A DNA stretch of 8,935 nt from Spirochaetales bacterium. Lineage in GTDB: Bacteria; Desulfobacterota_D; UBA1144. Below are positions 1-7,335 of this stretch, piece after piece. Below the pieces are notes generated by a model, which was given only the letters and a program-made list of their open reading frames with translations, made no database searches and had not been told where the DNA came from. The stretch spans positions 1 through 8,935 of the forward strand of contig PCAG01000055.1 of assembly GCA_002730475.1 (NCBI GenBank). The letters run 5' to 3'. Position numbers and translations under genes: made by a program. How positions within the stretch are numbered: the stretch's first letter is position 1; each line of letters opens with the position of its first letter.

Positions 1-292
1 TACAATATCAATGAGTTTAAATGATGGCTCAATCAGAATACTAGATAGATCATGCAAATTATTTGAAGCTAATAAAGAAAGATACAATCGTTATTCAGCT
101 GGTCATCCTTCAGGTTTTTTAGAAGCATTTGCTAATCTATATTCTGACATTGCTGATACAATTAATAATAAAAGACAAAACATAAAGTTTATTTTTGATT
201 ACAAATCTTCAATTGATGGAATATTTTTTTTGAATACTGCAAATCAGTCAAGTAAAAAGAATTGCTGGGTAAATACTAATTTTAAATTTTAA
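1..292 (+). CDS. Gfo/Idh/MocA-type sugar oxidoreductase, C-terminal end (5' partial)
   Basis: The reading frame is open from the left edge (codons from base 2 read T-I-S before the first Met at base 11), so the Met at 11 is internal and the true start lies outside the window. The visible end carries the segment RYSAGHPSGFLEAFANLYSD, typical of the C-terminal half of Gfo/Idh/MocA NAD(P)-dependent sugar oxidoreductases found in surface-glycan clusters. It is followed by a 'SSIDGIFFLNTANQSSKKNCWV' type tail matching the family's usual 'DG...F..A...SS..G.W' ending. The Rossmann domain is off the window. Members oxidise or reduce a sugar or nucleotide-sugar hydroxyl. The stop TAA overlaps the next ATG (TAATG), so it is co-transcribed and probably translationally coupled with the following dehydrogenase. 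The family call is firm; the substrate cannot be told. Confidence 0.8.
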   Translation, partial: TISMSLNDGSIRILDRSCKLFEANKERYNRYSAGHPSGFLEAFANLYSDIADTINNKRQNIKFIFDYKSSIDGIFFLNTANQSSKKNCWVNTNFKF

Positions 293-1266
293 TGAATATA
301 GTCATTTATGGAGCTGGGGCAATAGGAAGTCATCTAGCTTACTGTCTTTATAAATCAGGTCATAAAGTTTTTTTAATTGCCAGGGGTAATCACTATAAGA
401 AAATAAAAAAAAATGGACTTAAAATCAATATAAATAACAATAGTAAGCTATTGTCAAAAAATATTTTAAAAGAAGATAATAATTTTATCATTTTTAATAC
501 AATAAAATTTTTAAAAAAAATTAATATAGAATGCATTTTTATAACTATTAAATTGAAAGATTATAACACCTTATTAATTAATAAAATAATTCCTTATTTG
601 AACTATAATACTGCAGTAATACCTCCTTGTACTCACTTACCCTTATGGTGGATGAAATCTTTTAAGAAAAAAAATATTAAAATAAATAATAAAAATTATT
701 TTAATAACAATAATATTATAGGTATGACTATGTGGGTGTCAGCTGTTCTTGAAAAACCAGGATTTGTAAAAGTAAGACATATACAAAGAGGATATCCTCT
801 AAAAGCAATCCATTCTAAAATGAATTATAAGGCGAAAATTTTAAGAAAATCTTTTAATAAATATTCCAAATCTCCAATTATTAAAAACGTTTATAGTGAA
901 ATTTTTATGAAATCCTTAAATGCATTGGCTTTTAATTTAGTAGCTCTTCATTTTGAATTTAATAACAAGAAACTAAAAGAAAACCCTCTATCAATGAAAG
1001 CTCTTAAAATAGTTATGAACGAGGGAGAAGAAATAGCAAAAAAACTAAATATTAAATTAGAACAAAACTCTAAACAAAGAATTGATCAAACTCTATCAAG
1101 TTCTGTTCATACAATGAGTATGTTAAATGATTTTAAAAAAAATAAAAAAATCGAATTAAAATATTTATGGAGTTCTTTTAAAATGATCTGTGAAAATTTA
1201 AATATTAAAATGCAATACACCGATTTCCTGGTTAATAAGGTTTTAAAAAAAATAAATCAACAGTGA
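292..1266 (+). CDS. Ketopantoate reductase (ApbA/PanE) family dehydrogenase
   Basis: A 324-residue protein, normal length for the family. It opens with a Rossmann fingerprint, GAGAIG at residues 7-12, and 'ARG' at 30-32 where family members contact NADP. The C-terminal all-helical ApbA_C domain shows K207, aligned with the catalytic lysine, and S276-M-L-x-D280 followed by E288, matching the conserved 'SMLxD...E' block. Family enzymes reduce a 2-oxo acid to a 2-hydroxy acid with NADPH. The usual substrate-binding Asn-Gly segment after strand 4 is replaced by PPCTHLPLWW (111-120), as in divergent members, so genuine ketopantoate reduction is doubtful. It starts within the previous stop and overlaps the acyl-AMP ligase by four bases (GTGA), so a role in preparing an acid for that ligase is plausible but inferred. 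Confidence 0.8.
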   Translation: MNIVIYGAGAIGSHLAYCLYKSGHKVFLIARGNHYKKIKKNGLKININNNSKLLSKNILKEDNNFIIFNTIKFLKKINIECIFITIKLKDYNTLLINKIIPYLNYNTAVIPPCTHLPLWWMKSFKKKNIKINNKNYFNNNNIIGMTMWVSAVLEKPGFVKVRHIQRGYPLKAIHSKMNYKAKILRKSFNKYSKSPIIKNVYSEIFMKSLNALAFNLVALHFEFNNKKLKENPLSMKALKIVMNEGEEIAKKLNIKLEQNSKQRIDQTLSSSVHTMSMLNDFKKNKKIELKYLWSSFKMICENLNIKMQYTDFLVNKVLKKINQQ

Positions 1267-2817
1267 AACTAATTAATTTTTTAATACGAAATTCAGAGAA
1301 ATTTCCAAAAAAAATTGCTTTAATTTATGAAGATAAAAAAATTACATATAATGAGTTTTATGAAAAAGTAAGAAAATTATCCTATGGATTTGAAAAAATA
1401 GGAATCAAAAAAGGTAATAAGATTGCATTAATTTTAAATAATTCTCTTGAATTTATATATAGCTTTTATGCTGCTGCAAATCTTGGTGCTACCTTAGTTC
1501 CAATTAATATCTCTTTAAGTAAAAAAGACGTATCAAATCAATTATTATTGTCAAAATCAAAATATATAATATCTTGGAGTTCATATTTAGATAATTTATT
1601 TAAACACAATCAAGATTTAAAAACAACCAATAAAAAAAATTGTATTGTTGTTGATAATTCCAAAAAAAAATATTCTAATTTTAATATTTTAATGAAATAT
1701 GCCCCGGATAATTATTTTCTAGGTAGTCATAAATTTACAAAAAAAACAGACTTAATATTTGGTCTTACATCTGGATCAACTAGTAAACCTAAAATTGTTG
1801 TTTTTTCACAAGAAACAAAAATTAAAAGAAGTATTCATGCAAAAAAATTATACAAACTAAATTCAAAAGAAAAAATTATTGTTTCAACTCCTATGTATCA
1901 TTCAATTTCTTTAAGATTAATTACTCTTCCAATTTTACTTGGTGCTACGTGTATAATTATAGAAAAGTATACAAATAAAAATTGGCTTAGGCTTATTAAA
2001 AAAAACAAAGTAACATTTTGTATATTGGTTGCTTCGCAAATAGAATCAATTTACCAAATTTTTTTAAAAAAAAATAATTTTAATATATACTCCATGAAGT
2101 CAATAGTCTCATGTTGCTCTCATTTAAATACGAAAATAAAATATGAATTTGCAAAAAAAATAAAGTGCACTTTTTATGATACCTATGGTGCTTCAGAAGT
2201 AGGAACTATTACAAATTTAAATGTCACCAAAGAAATTAACAAAAAACACACATTAGGTAAAATAGTACCAGGAGTTAAACTTTTATTTAAAAGTGAATCT
2301 GGTAAAATAAAAAATCATATTGCAGGAGAAATTTTATGTAAATCTGAAAACGTTTTTTCGGGATATTTTAATAAAAAATATAAAAAAAAAAATATTTCAT
2401 AAAAAATATTTTTATACTGGTGATGTTGGATATAAAGATAAAAGTAATTATCTAATTTTAACAGGAAGAAAAAAAGATATTATAATTACTGGAGGAATAA
2501 ATGTTTTCGCATCTGATGTTGAAAAAGTGCTGAATTCTCATCCTAAAATAAAAGATAGTGCAGTTATTGGCTTAAAAGATTCAAGATTAGGTGAAGTTGT
2601 TTTTGCTGTAATTACAATTAACAAAAGAATGAAAATCAATTTTAACGATTTAAATTTATATTGTGCTAAAAATTTAGCCGATTATCAAATACCTTTTTCT
2701 TATGACATTGTTAATAGTTTGCCTAGAGGAAATCTTAATAAAATAAGTAAATTTATATTAAGAAAACAATATGATAATTATGATCTATCTAAATCAATTC
2801 GTAAAATATTAAAATGA
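1263..2817 (+). CDS. Acyl-AMP ligase / acyl-CoA synthetase (ANL superfamily), frame interrupted in an A11 run
   Basis: Two overlapping frames make one ANL adenylating enzyme. Frame one (GTG at 1263 to stop at 2400-2402, 379 codons) holds the A3 phosphate loop LTSGSTSKPK (168-177), 'TPMYHS' (209-214), the A5 motif YGASE (308-312) and 'SGYFN' (366-370). Frame two, read from just after the A-run to the stop at 2815-2817, holds A7 YTGD, the A8 hinge GRKKDIIITGG, and the A10 lysine in PRGNLNKISKF. Removing one A from the run at 2382-2392 restores a continuous protein of about 517 residues, a normal family length, with the join falling between 'GYFN' and 'YTGD' as expected. The enzyme would adenylate a carboxylic acid and pass it to a thiol; the ACP gene downstream is the obvious acceptor. 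The interruption may be a sequencing error, a real mutation, or a site rescued by polymerase slippage. GTG start overlaps the upstream stop. Confidence 0.85.
2382..2392 (+). other. A11 homopolymer at the frameshift in the acyl-AMP ligase
   Basis: Eleven consecutive A residues sit exactly where homology moves from one frame to the next. With ten A's the codons run Tyr-Lys-Lys-Lys-Ile-Phe-His-Lys-Lys-Tyr-Phe-Tyr-Thr-Gly-Asp, joining the two halves of the ligase. It is longer than the A-runs I noticed inside intact genes, such as the A10 near the start of neuD. Confidence 0.85.
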
Positions 2818-2978
2818 AGTACAAATATGAAATTTCTATTATTATCCCATATTTTAATATCGCAAAAGAACTTGATAAATGTCTTGCAAGTTTATACTTA
2901 CAAACAATTCCAAAAAATAAATTTGAAATAATAGTTGTTAATGATGGATCCAATATATCCCCAAAAAAAATTATATGA
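2814..2978 (+). pseudogene. Family 2 glycosyltransferase, N-terminal stub
   Basis: An ATG overlapping the ligase stop (ATGA) opens a 54-codon frame ending at TGA 2976-2978. The product begins with a textbook GT2/GT-A start: 'ISIIIPYFN' near residues 7-15, 'CLASLYLQ' near 23-30, and 'FEIIVVNDGS' near 37-46, which includes the nucleotide-binding first aspartate region. Then it stops. GT2 enzymes normally run 230 residues or more, with a DXD motif and an acceptor domain, none of which follows, because the ACP gene begins 25 bases later. An A8 run just before the stop (2963-2970) makes a frameshift possible, but the neighbouring frames also close quickly, so the rest of the gene has been deleted. 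Probably a non-functional remnant still carried in the operon. Confidence 0.75.
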
Positions 2979-3002
2979 TAAAAGTTTAATATAATAATAG
3001 AA

Positions 3003-3257
3003 ATGGAAAAAATAATAAAAAAAATTATTAAAATTTTAAATAAAAAAAAACTAATAATTTTAAAAGAAAATCAATTAATTGAAAAATATAATTTTATAAA
3101 TAATGGACATATTGATTCTCTAGGATTAATTAAATTTGTATTTGAAATTGAGAAAGAATTTAAAATTAATTTGTCAGATAAAAATATTGAATCAAAAAAT
3201 TTTGGGAATGTATTAGGTTTAGCAAAAATAATTAATTCAAAAATTAAGAAAAATTAA
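3003..3257 (+). CDS. Stand-alone acyl carrier protein
   Basis: An 84-residue protein with the phosphopantetheine attachment motif GHIDSLGLIKFV; the modified serine is Ser39 in D38-S39-L40. The four-helix ACP length and the 'FEIEKEF.I.L' helix II pattern after the serine fit the PP-binding family. It is unusually basic for an ACP, with about 18 Lys against 9 Asp plus Glu. It lies two genes after the acyl-AMP ligase and just before the deacetylase-like gene, so it is likely the dedicated carrier for the acid activated by the ligase rather than the housekeeping fatty-acid ACP. No convincing Shine-Dalgarno site precedes the ATG. The ACP call is firm; the acyl cargo is unknown. Confidence 0.88.
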   Translation: MEKIIKKIIKILNKKKLIILKENQLIEKYNFINNGHIDSLGLIKFVFEIEKEFKINLSDKNIESKNFGNVLGLAKIINSKIKKN

Positions 3258-3267
3258 TAGTTAAAAA

Positions 3268-4605
3268 ATGAAAAAAAAATCACTAGTTTATGTTGTTCAT
3301 TGTATAGATACTGAAGGACCATTAAATGAAAATATTAAAGCTACATTCGAAAGGCTAAACAATATCTTTAATATTAAACTTAAACCTAATAAAAAAAATT
3401 TAAATATGATTCAAAACCAAAAAATTAATTTTAATGGAAAAGAAAAAATAATTGCGAAAACTTTTAGTAAAGAATTATTAAATTATAATAGTAATTGGCA
3501 ACAAATAATTAAAATGAATAAAAAAATAACTTCAAATAAATATAGAAACCAATTTAAAGATAGTTTTGGCAATGGTTGGATATTTAATTGGTTTATAATG
3601 GATCATGTAGGTTTCAAAAAAAACCCAAGAAATAAAAATCTAGGTTATCATAAAATTTGGAATAAATATCTATCTCTTTATTCAAAAAAAGAAAATAATG
3701 ATGGATTTTATTTTCATCATCATCCTCTTCCATTTTCGCAATCAGCAGATCATTGTGCTACACATTTTTTTAACTTTAAACCAATTATATTTGAAATTTT
3801 GAATAGAAAAATAATTGATTTAAAATGGTTTCCAAGCGTTTATCGACCCGGTTTCCATACAATTCGACCTGATAGTAACTGGTTTTTAGAACAGTTTATT
3901 CCTTTTGATTATTCTAATCAAAGAGTAAATAGTAAAGATAATAATAAATCAGACTTAACCGATGGTAGGTTTGGGGATTGGAGGAGAGCTTCAAAATCAT
4001 GGTCTCCTTATCATCCTTCACATGATGATTATCAAAAACCTGGAAATTCAAGGAGATGGACTGCTAGATGTTTAAATGTTGGAACTAGACATAGATTATT
4101 AAAATATAGCGATGTCCTTCAAGCATTTAAAGAGGCTAATAATAAATCTGTAATACTTTCATTTGCAGACCATGATTATCGAGATATTAGTCTTGATATA
4201 GATTATGTTTTTCAATTAATTAAAAAAGCATCAAAAAGATACCCCAAAATCAAATTTAAGTGGTGTAATGCAAGAGAAGCAATGAGAGATTCTTTAAACT
4301 TAAAAAAAGAAAAAAATGTAATTATTTCTCAAAAATTAAATGGTAATATTTTTAGTCTTAAATTCAACAAACAAATATTTGGACCTCAACCATATTTTGT
4401 TATTCAAACAAAAAAGGGTGAATATTTTCATGACAATTTCGATATTCAAAAAAATTTTTTTGAATGGTCTTACACGTTCGATGAACATACTATTGAAAAA
4501 AAATCAATAAAAAAAGTTGGTTGGGCTGCAAATGATAAATTTGGCACTACCTATATTTCGGTATTTGACATTAAAAATCCTAAATATAAAATTAAGATAA
4601 TTTAA
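3268..4605 (+). CDS. Polysaccharide-deacetylase-like protein
   Basis: A 445-residue protein with no signal peptide, starting ten bases after the ACP stop. Strand one ends in VVHCIDTEGP (9-18), where D14 and E16 sit where polysaccharide (NodB-type) deacetylases place metal and catalytic acids. It is followed by HHHPLP (150-155), the strongly conserved-looking YRPGFH (192-197), and SFADHDYRD (298-306) near the end of a barrel-like region. The His/Asp clusters suggest a metal-dependent deacetylase or glycoside-hydrolase/deacetylase barrel. The region from about 350 onward is rich in beta-like alternation and may be a separate C-terminal domain. Placed between an ACP and a GNAT-like acyltransferase, it could remove an N-acetyl group from a sugar, but that is inference. 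The fold call is moderate and the substrate unknown. Confidence 0.55.
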   Translation: MKKKSLVYVVHCIDTEGPLNENIKATFERLNNIFNIKLKPNKKNLNMIQNQKINFNGKEKIIAKTFSKELLNYNSNWQQIIKMNKKITSNKYRNQFKDSFGNGWIFNWFIMDHVGFKKNPRNKNLGYHKIWNKYLSLYSKKENNDGFYFHHHPLPFSQSADHCATHFFNFKPIIFEILNRKIIDLKWFPSVYRPGFHTIRPDSNWFLEQFIPFDYSNQRVNSKDNNKSDLTDGRFGDWRRASKSWSPYHPSHDDYQKPGNSRRWTARCLNVGTRHRLLKYSDVLQAFKEANNKSVILSFADHDYRDISLDIDYVFQLIKKASKRYPKIKFKWCNAREAMRDSLNLKKEKNVIISQKLNGNIFSLKFNKQIFGPQPYFVIQTKKGEYFHDNFDIQKNFFEWSYTFDEHTIEKKSIKKVGWAANDKFGTTYISVFDIKNPKYKIKII

Positions 4606-4612
4606 GTTTGTT

Positions 4613-5689
4613 ATGCATATTGCATTTTTACAAAATAGTGAATGGGATCTTTTTAATTATTTTGTTAAAAAAAATTTAAAAAAAAATATTGTTATTAACA
4701 AAAAATTTACAAAATATTGGTTTTGTGAAGATAATAAAAATTGGCAAATACAAATATGTAAAAATAAATTTAATAAAATAAAAGCAGTGAATATGTTTAT
4801 TAAAGAAAAGGTAATATTTAACAAAAAAAAACATTATATTATATGGACAAGTATTGCATACTCTGAAAAAAAATTTAGAACAAAAGGAATTGTGGGACTT
4901 ATGCTTTTAAATCTACATAGAAAAAATCCTATAATTGTATCTACATGTGCAAATACAAACTCGTTACCACTTAATAATCAATTAGGAATTAAAATTCCCA
5001 ATCTACAAATGAAAAGATTTATTTATATTCATAATTTTGAATGTTTAAAACTTGCAAAAAAAAATTTTCGTTCTACTTTAATGAAAAATATCAAATTTAG
5101 AAATTTTAATAATAATCAAAATTTGGAAATATCATGGACTAATAAAATACCTTTAGAAATTGATATTTTATGGAAAAAATTTTCAAAATATTTTAAACTT
5201 TGTATTGAAAAAAATCACCGGTATTTAAAAAAAAGATATATTGCCTGTCCTTTTCAAAAATATAATTTTCTAACAATTAGAAACAATAATCGACTCATAG
5301 GTTTTGTAATTATTAAATTTCAAAAAACTAAATTTGGAAATTGCGCACGGATAGTCGATTTTATATCAGAAAAAAAACATTTGAATAATATCTTAAATTT
5401 AACATTAATTAATTGTGAAAAAAAGAAATGTTTGTTTACTGACTTTATTCATGTAGGCAATCTATTTAATCAATATTTCAAAAAATCTGGTTTTGTAATT
5501 ACTAATAATAAAAATAATTTAGATCAAATTCCTAACTTACTATCGCCAATAGATTATAGAAGATGGTCCAACACATTTCATTTAGGTGGATATTTAATAA
5601 AAAATCAGAAACATAAATTGAACTCAAATGATATTTGGTTTACTAAAGGTGATGGCGATAGAGATTGGCCTACTTATTACGATATTTGA
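4613..5689 (+). CDS. GNAT-like acyltransferase, probably tandem
   Basis: A 358-residue protein. The segment FRTKGIVGLML (88-98) resembles GNAT motif A (R-x-x-G-x-G/A), where the acyl-thioester pyrophosphate is bound. It is followed by 'STCANTNSLPLNNQLGIKIP' (110-129), resembling the 'N..a...Y..LGF' motif B end of GNAT domains. A second GNAT-like unit may lie at about 220-295 ('RLIGFVIIKF', then 'YFKKSGFV'). The protein ends with TKGDGDRDWP (344-353). It starts seven bases after the deacetylase-like stop, so the two are likely made together. GNAT enzymes move acyl groups from CoA or ACP to amines; with an ACP nearby, the donor could be acyl-ACP. The family assignment comes from motif shape only and is moderate. 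Confidence 0.5.
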   Translation: MHIAFLQNSEWDLFNYFVKKNLKKNIVINKKFTKYWFCEDNKNWQIQICKNKFNKIKAVNMFIKEKVIFNKKKHYIIWTSIAYSEKKFRTKGIVGLMLLNLHRKNPIIVSTCANTNSLPLNNQLGIKIPNLQMKRFIYIHNFECLKLAKKNFRSTLMKNIKFRNFNNNQNLEISWTNKIPLEIDILWKKFSKYFKLCIEKNHRYLKKRYIACPFQKYNFLTIRNNNRLIGFVIIKFQKTKFGNCARIVDFISEKKHLNNILNLTLINCEKKKCLFTDFIHVGNLFNQYFKKSGFVITNNKNNLDQIPNLLSPIDYRRWSNTFHLGGYLIKNQKHKLNSNDIWFTKGDGDRDWPTYYDI

Positions 5690-5709
5690 AATAAAGAATT
5701 ATTAAAATC

Positions 5710-6321
5710 GTGAGCAAAAAAAAAATTATTATTTTGGGCTCTGGAGGTCATGCAAAATCTTGCATAGATGTCATTAATAAAACAAACAAATTTATAATCT
5801 CTGGTATAATTGAAAAAAATAATAAAATAATAACTGATTTAAAAATACCCATTTTAGGTACTGATGCAGATTTAATATTATTGCGAAAAAAATTTAAATA
5901 TGCATTTATTGCTATTGGTCAAATAAAATCACCAAAAATAAGAATTTCAAAATTTTTACAATTAAAAAAACAATTATTTTTGTTACCTAAAATTGTTTCT
6001 CCCACATCATATTTTTCAAAAAATTCCTATATTGATGAAGGGACAATTGTTCTTCACAACTGTGTCATAAATTCAGGGGTTAATGTGGGAAAAAATAACG
6101 TAATTAATACAGGTACACTTATTGAACATGATGTTGAAATTGGAAATTATAACCATATTTCTACCGGGGTAATAGTTAATGGGAATGTAAAAATTGGAAA
6201 TGCTAACTTCATTGGAAGTGGTGCAATTATTTACAATGGAATAAAAATAGGTAATAATTGTATAATTTCATCAGGTTCAATCATAAGAAATAATATTCCT
6301 AATAATAAAACTTTTAAATAA
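5710..6321 (+). CDS. neuD: NeuD/PglD-family sugar O- or N-acyltransferase
   Basis: A 203-residue protein with a GTG start and an A10 run directly after codon 2. The N-terminal PglD-type nucleotide-sugar domain begins 'IIILGSGGHAKSCIDVI' (6-22), the glycine-rich loop typical of NeuD/PglD. From about 105 onward there is a left-handed beta-helix of hexapeptide repeats (I-x-x-G type units, e.g. IDEGTI, INTGTL, ISTGVI, IGSGAI, ISSGSI). The E139-H140-D141 site fits the catalytic His of this family. Members use acetyl-CoA to acylate sialic-type sugars (NeuD) or UDP-amino sugars (PglD). The C-terminus ends soon after the last coil and lacks the usual 'GNPAK' tail, so it is slightly short. It lies three bases before neuB, the common neuD-neuB order. 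Confidence 0.85.
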   Translation: MSKKKIIILGSGGHAKSCIDVINKTNKFIISGIIEKNNKIITDLKIPILGTDADLILLRKKFKYAFIAIGQIKSPKIRISKFLQLKKQLFLLPKIVSPTSYFSKNSYIDEGTIVLHNCVINSGVNVGKNNVINTGTLIEHDVEIGNYNHISTGVIVNGNVKIGNANFIGSGAIIYNGIKIGNNCIISSGSIIRNNIPNNKTFK

Positions 6322-6324
6322 TAA

Positions 6325-7335
6325 ATGGGGGGGAAAAATACAAAAGTTATTGCTGAAGCAGGTGTCAATCATAACGGTGAATTAGTTATTGCAAAAAAAC
6401 TTGTAGATGCAGCTAAAAAAATAGGCGCTGATTATATAAAATTTCAATTATTTGATACTAAATCATTGGTAACAAAAAAAACTAATTTAGCGCAATATCA
6501 AAAAAAAGCATTTAACAAAGATATTTCTCAATTTGAATTATTAAAAAGTTTGGAATTAAATAAAAACGATATAATAAAAATAATAAACTATACTAAAAAA
6601 AAGAAAATAAATTTTCTTGCTTCTTCTTTTGATATTAATAGTGCAAAATTTTTATACAATATAGGAATTGATACTTTTAAAATACCTTCTGGTGAAATAA
6701 ACAATATTCCTTACCTTGAATGTATCGGAAAATTTAAAAAAAAAATAATTTTATCTACAGGCATGTCAAATATTAAAGAAATTAAATTAGCTATTCAAAC
6801 CCTAGTAAAATTTGGATCCAAGAAAAAAGATATCGTAGTTTTACATTGTAACTCTGAATATCCCTCACCAATAGAAGATATAAACATGAAAGCAATGCTA
6901 ACTATAAAAAAAGAATGTAATGTAGAAATAGGATATTCTGATCATTCTAATAACATAGAAGTACCAATTGCTGCTGCTGCATTAGGCGCAAAAATAATTG
7001 AGAAACATTTAACTTTAGATCGAAATATGAAGGGTCCAGATCATAAAGCTAGTTTAAATCCCAAAAAATTTAAAATCATGATAGATAATATCAAAAATAC
7101 TGAAATTATTTTAGGTTCTTCAAAAAAATTTCCCACATTTAGTGAAATTAGAAATATGAAATTTGTGAGAAAGTCCATCGTTGCATTAAAAAATATTAAA
7201 AAAGGTGAAAAATTTTCTAAACTAAACTTAACTATTAAAAGACCTGGTTATGGAATTCCACCAACAAAATATAAAAATATTTTAGGTAAAAAATCCAACA
7301 GAAATTATTTAAAAGATGAATTAATTATAAAATGA
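6325..7335 (+). CDS. neuB: N-acetylneuraminate/legionaminate synthase
   Basis: A 336-residue protein of normal length. It condenses phosphoenolpyruvate with an N-acetylated hexose to give a nine-carbon 2-keto-3-deoxy acid. Visible NeuB motifs are EAGVNHNG (11-18), KFQLF (39-43), KIPSGE (119-124), STGMS (144-148), LHCNSEYPSP (173-182), YSDHS (204-208), EKH (226-228) and GPDHKAS (237-243), forming the TIM barrel. A C-terminal SAF/antifreeze-like domain follows, with KRPGYGI (305-311) whose Arg is the expected substrate-contact residue. Sialic versus legionaminic substrate cannot be separated from this sequence. The ATG is followed by six more G residues, so codons 1-3 are ATG-GGG-GGG, which is odd in such AT-rich DNA. 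Its TGA overlaps the ATG of neuC. Confidence 0.93.
   Translation: MGGKNTKVIAEAGVNHNGELVIAKKLVDAAKKIGADYIKFQLFDTKSLVTKKTNLAQYQKKAFNKDISQFELLKSLELNKNDIIKIINYTKKKKINFLASSFDINSAKFLYNIGIDTFKIPSGEINNIPYLECIGKFKKKIILSTGMSNIKEIKLAIQTLVKFGSKKKDIVVLHCNSEYPSPIEDINMKAMLTIKKECNVEIGYSDHSNNIEVPIAAAALGAKIIEKHLTLDRNMKGPDHKASLNPKKFKIMIDNIKNTEIILGSSKKFPTFSEIRNMKFVRKSIVALKNIKKGEKFSKLNLTIKRPGYGIPPTKYKNILGKKSNRNYLKDELIIK
6327..6333 (+). repeat. G7 homopolymer across the neuB start codon
   Basis: Seven consecutive G's beginning at the last base of the neuB ATG. It is the longest G run I noticed in the window. An insertion or deletion of one base here would put the start codon out of frame with the enzyme. Confidence 0.85.

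Noticed and set aside
11..292. A complete 93-residue small protein starting at base 11
   Set aside because: The frame is open to the left edge and the content matches the C-terminus of a larger oxidoreductase family.
292..1266. Genuine panE of pantothenate synthesis
   Set aside because: The substrate loop is altered and the neighbours are acyl-activation and glycan genes, so I kept only the family name.
2320..2817. A separate gene starting at the ATG at 2320
   Set aside because: The first 24 or so codons are an out-of-frame reading of the ligase's own sequence; homology begins only after the A11 run, so this is the second half of the same enzyme.
2979..3002. Continuation of the glycosyltransferase in another frame after the A8 run
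   Set aside because: Only 24 bases remain before the ACP start and no frame carries further glycosyltransferase sequence.
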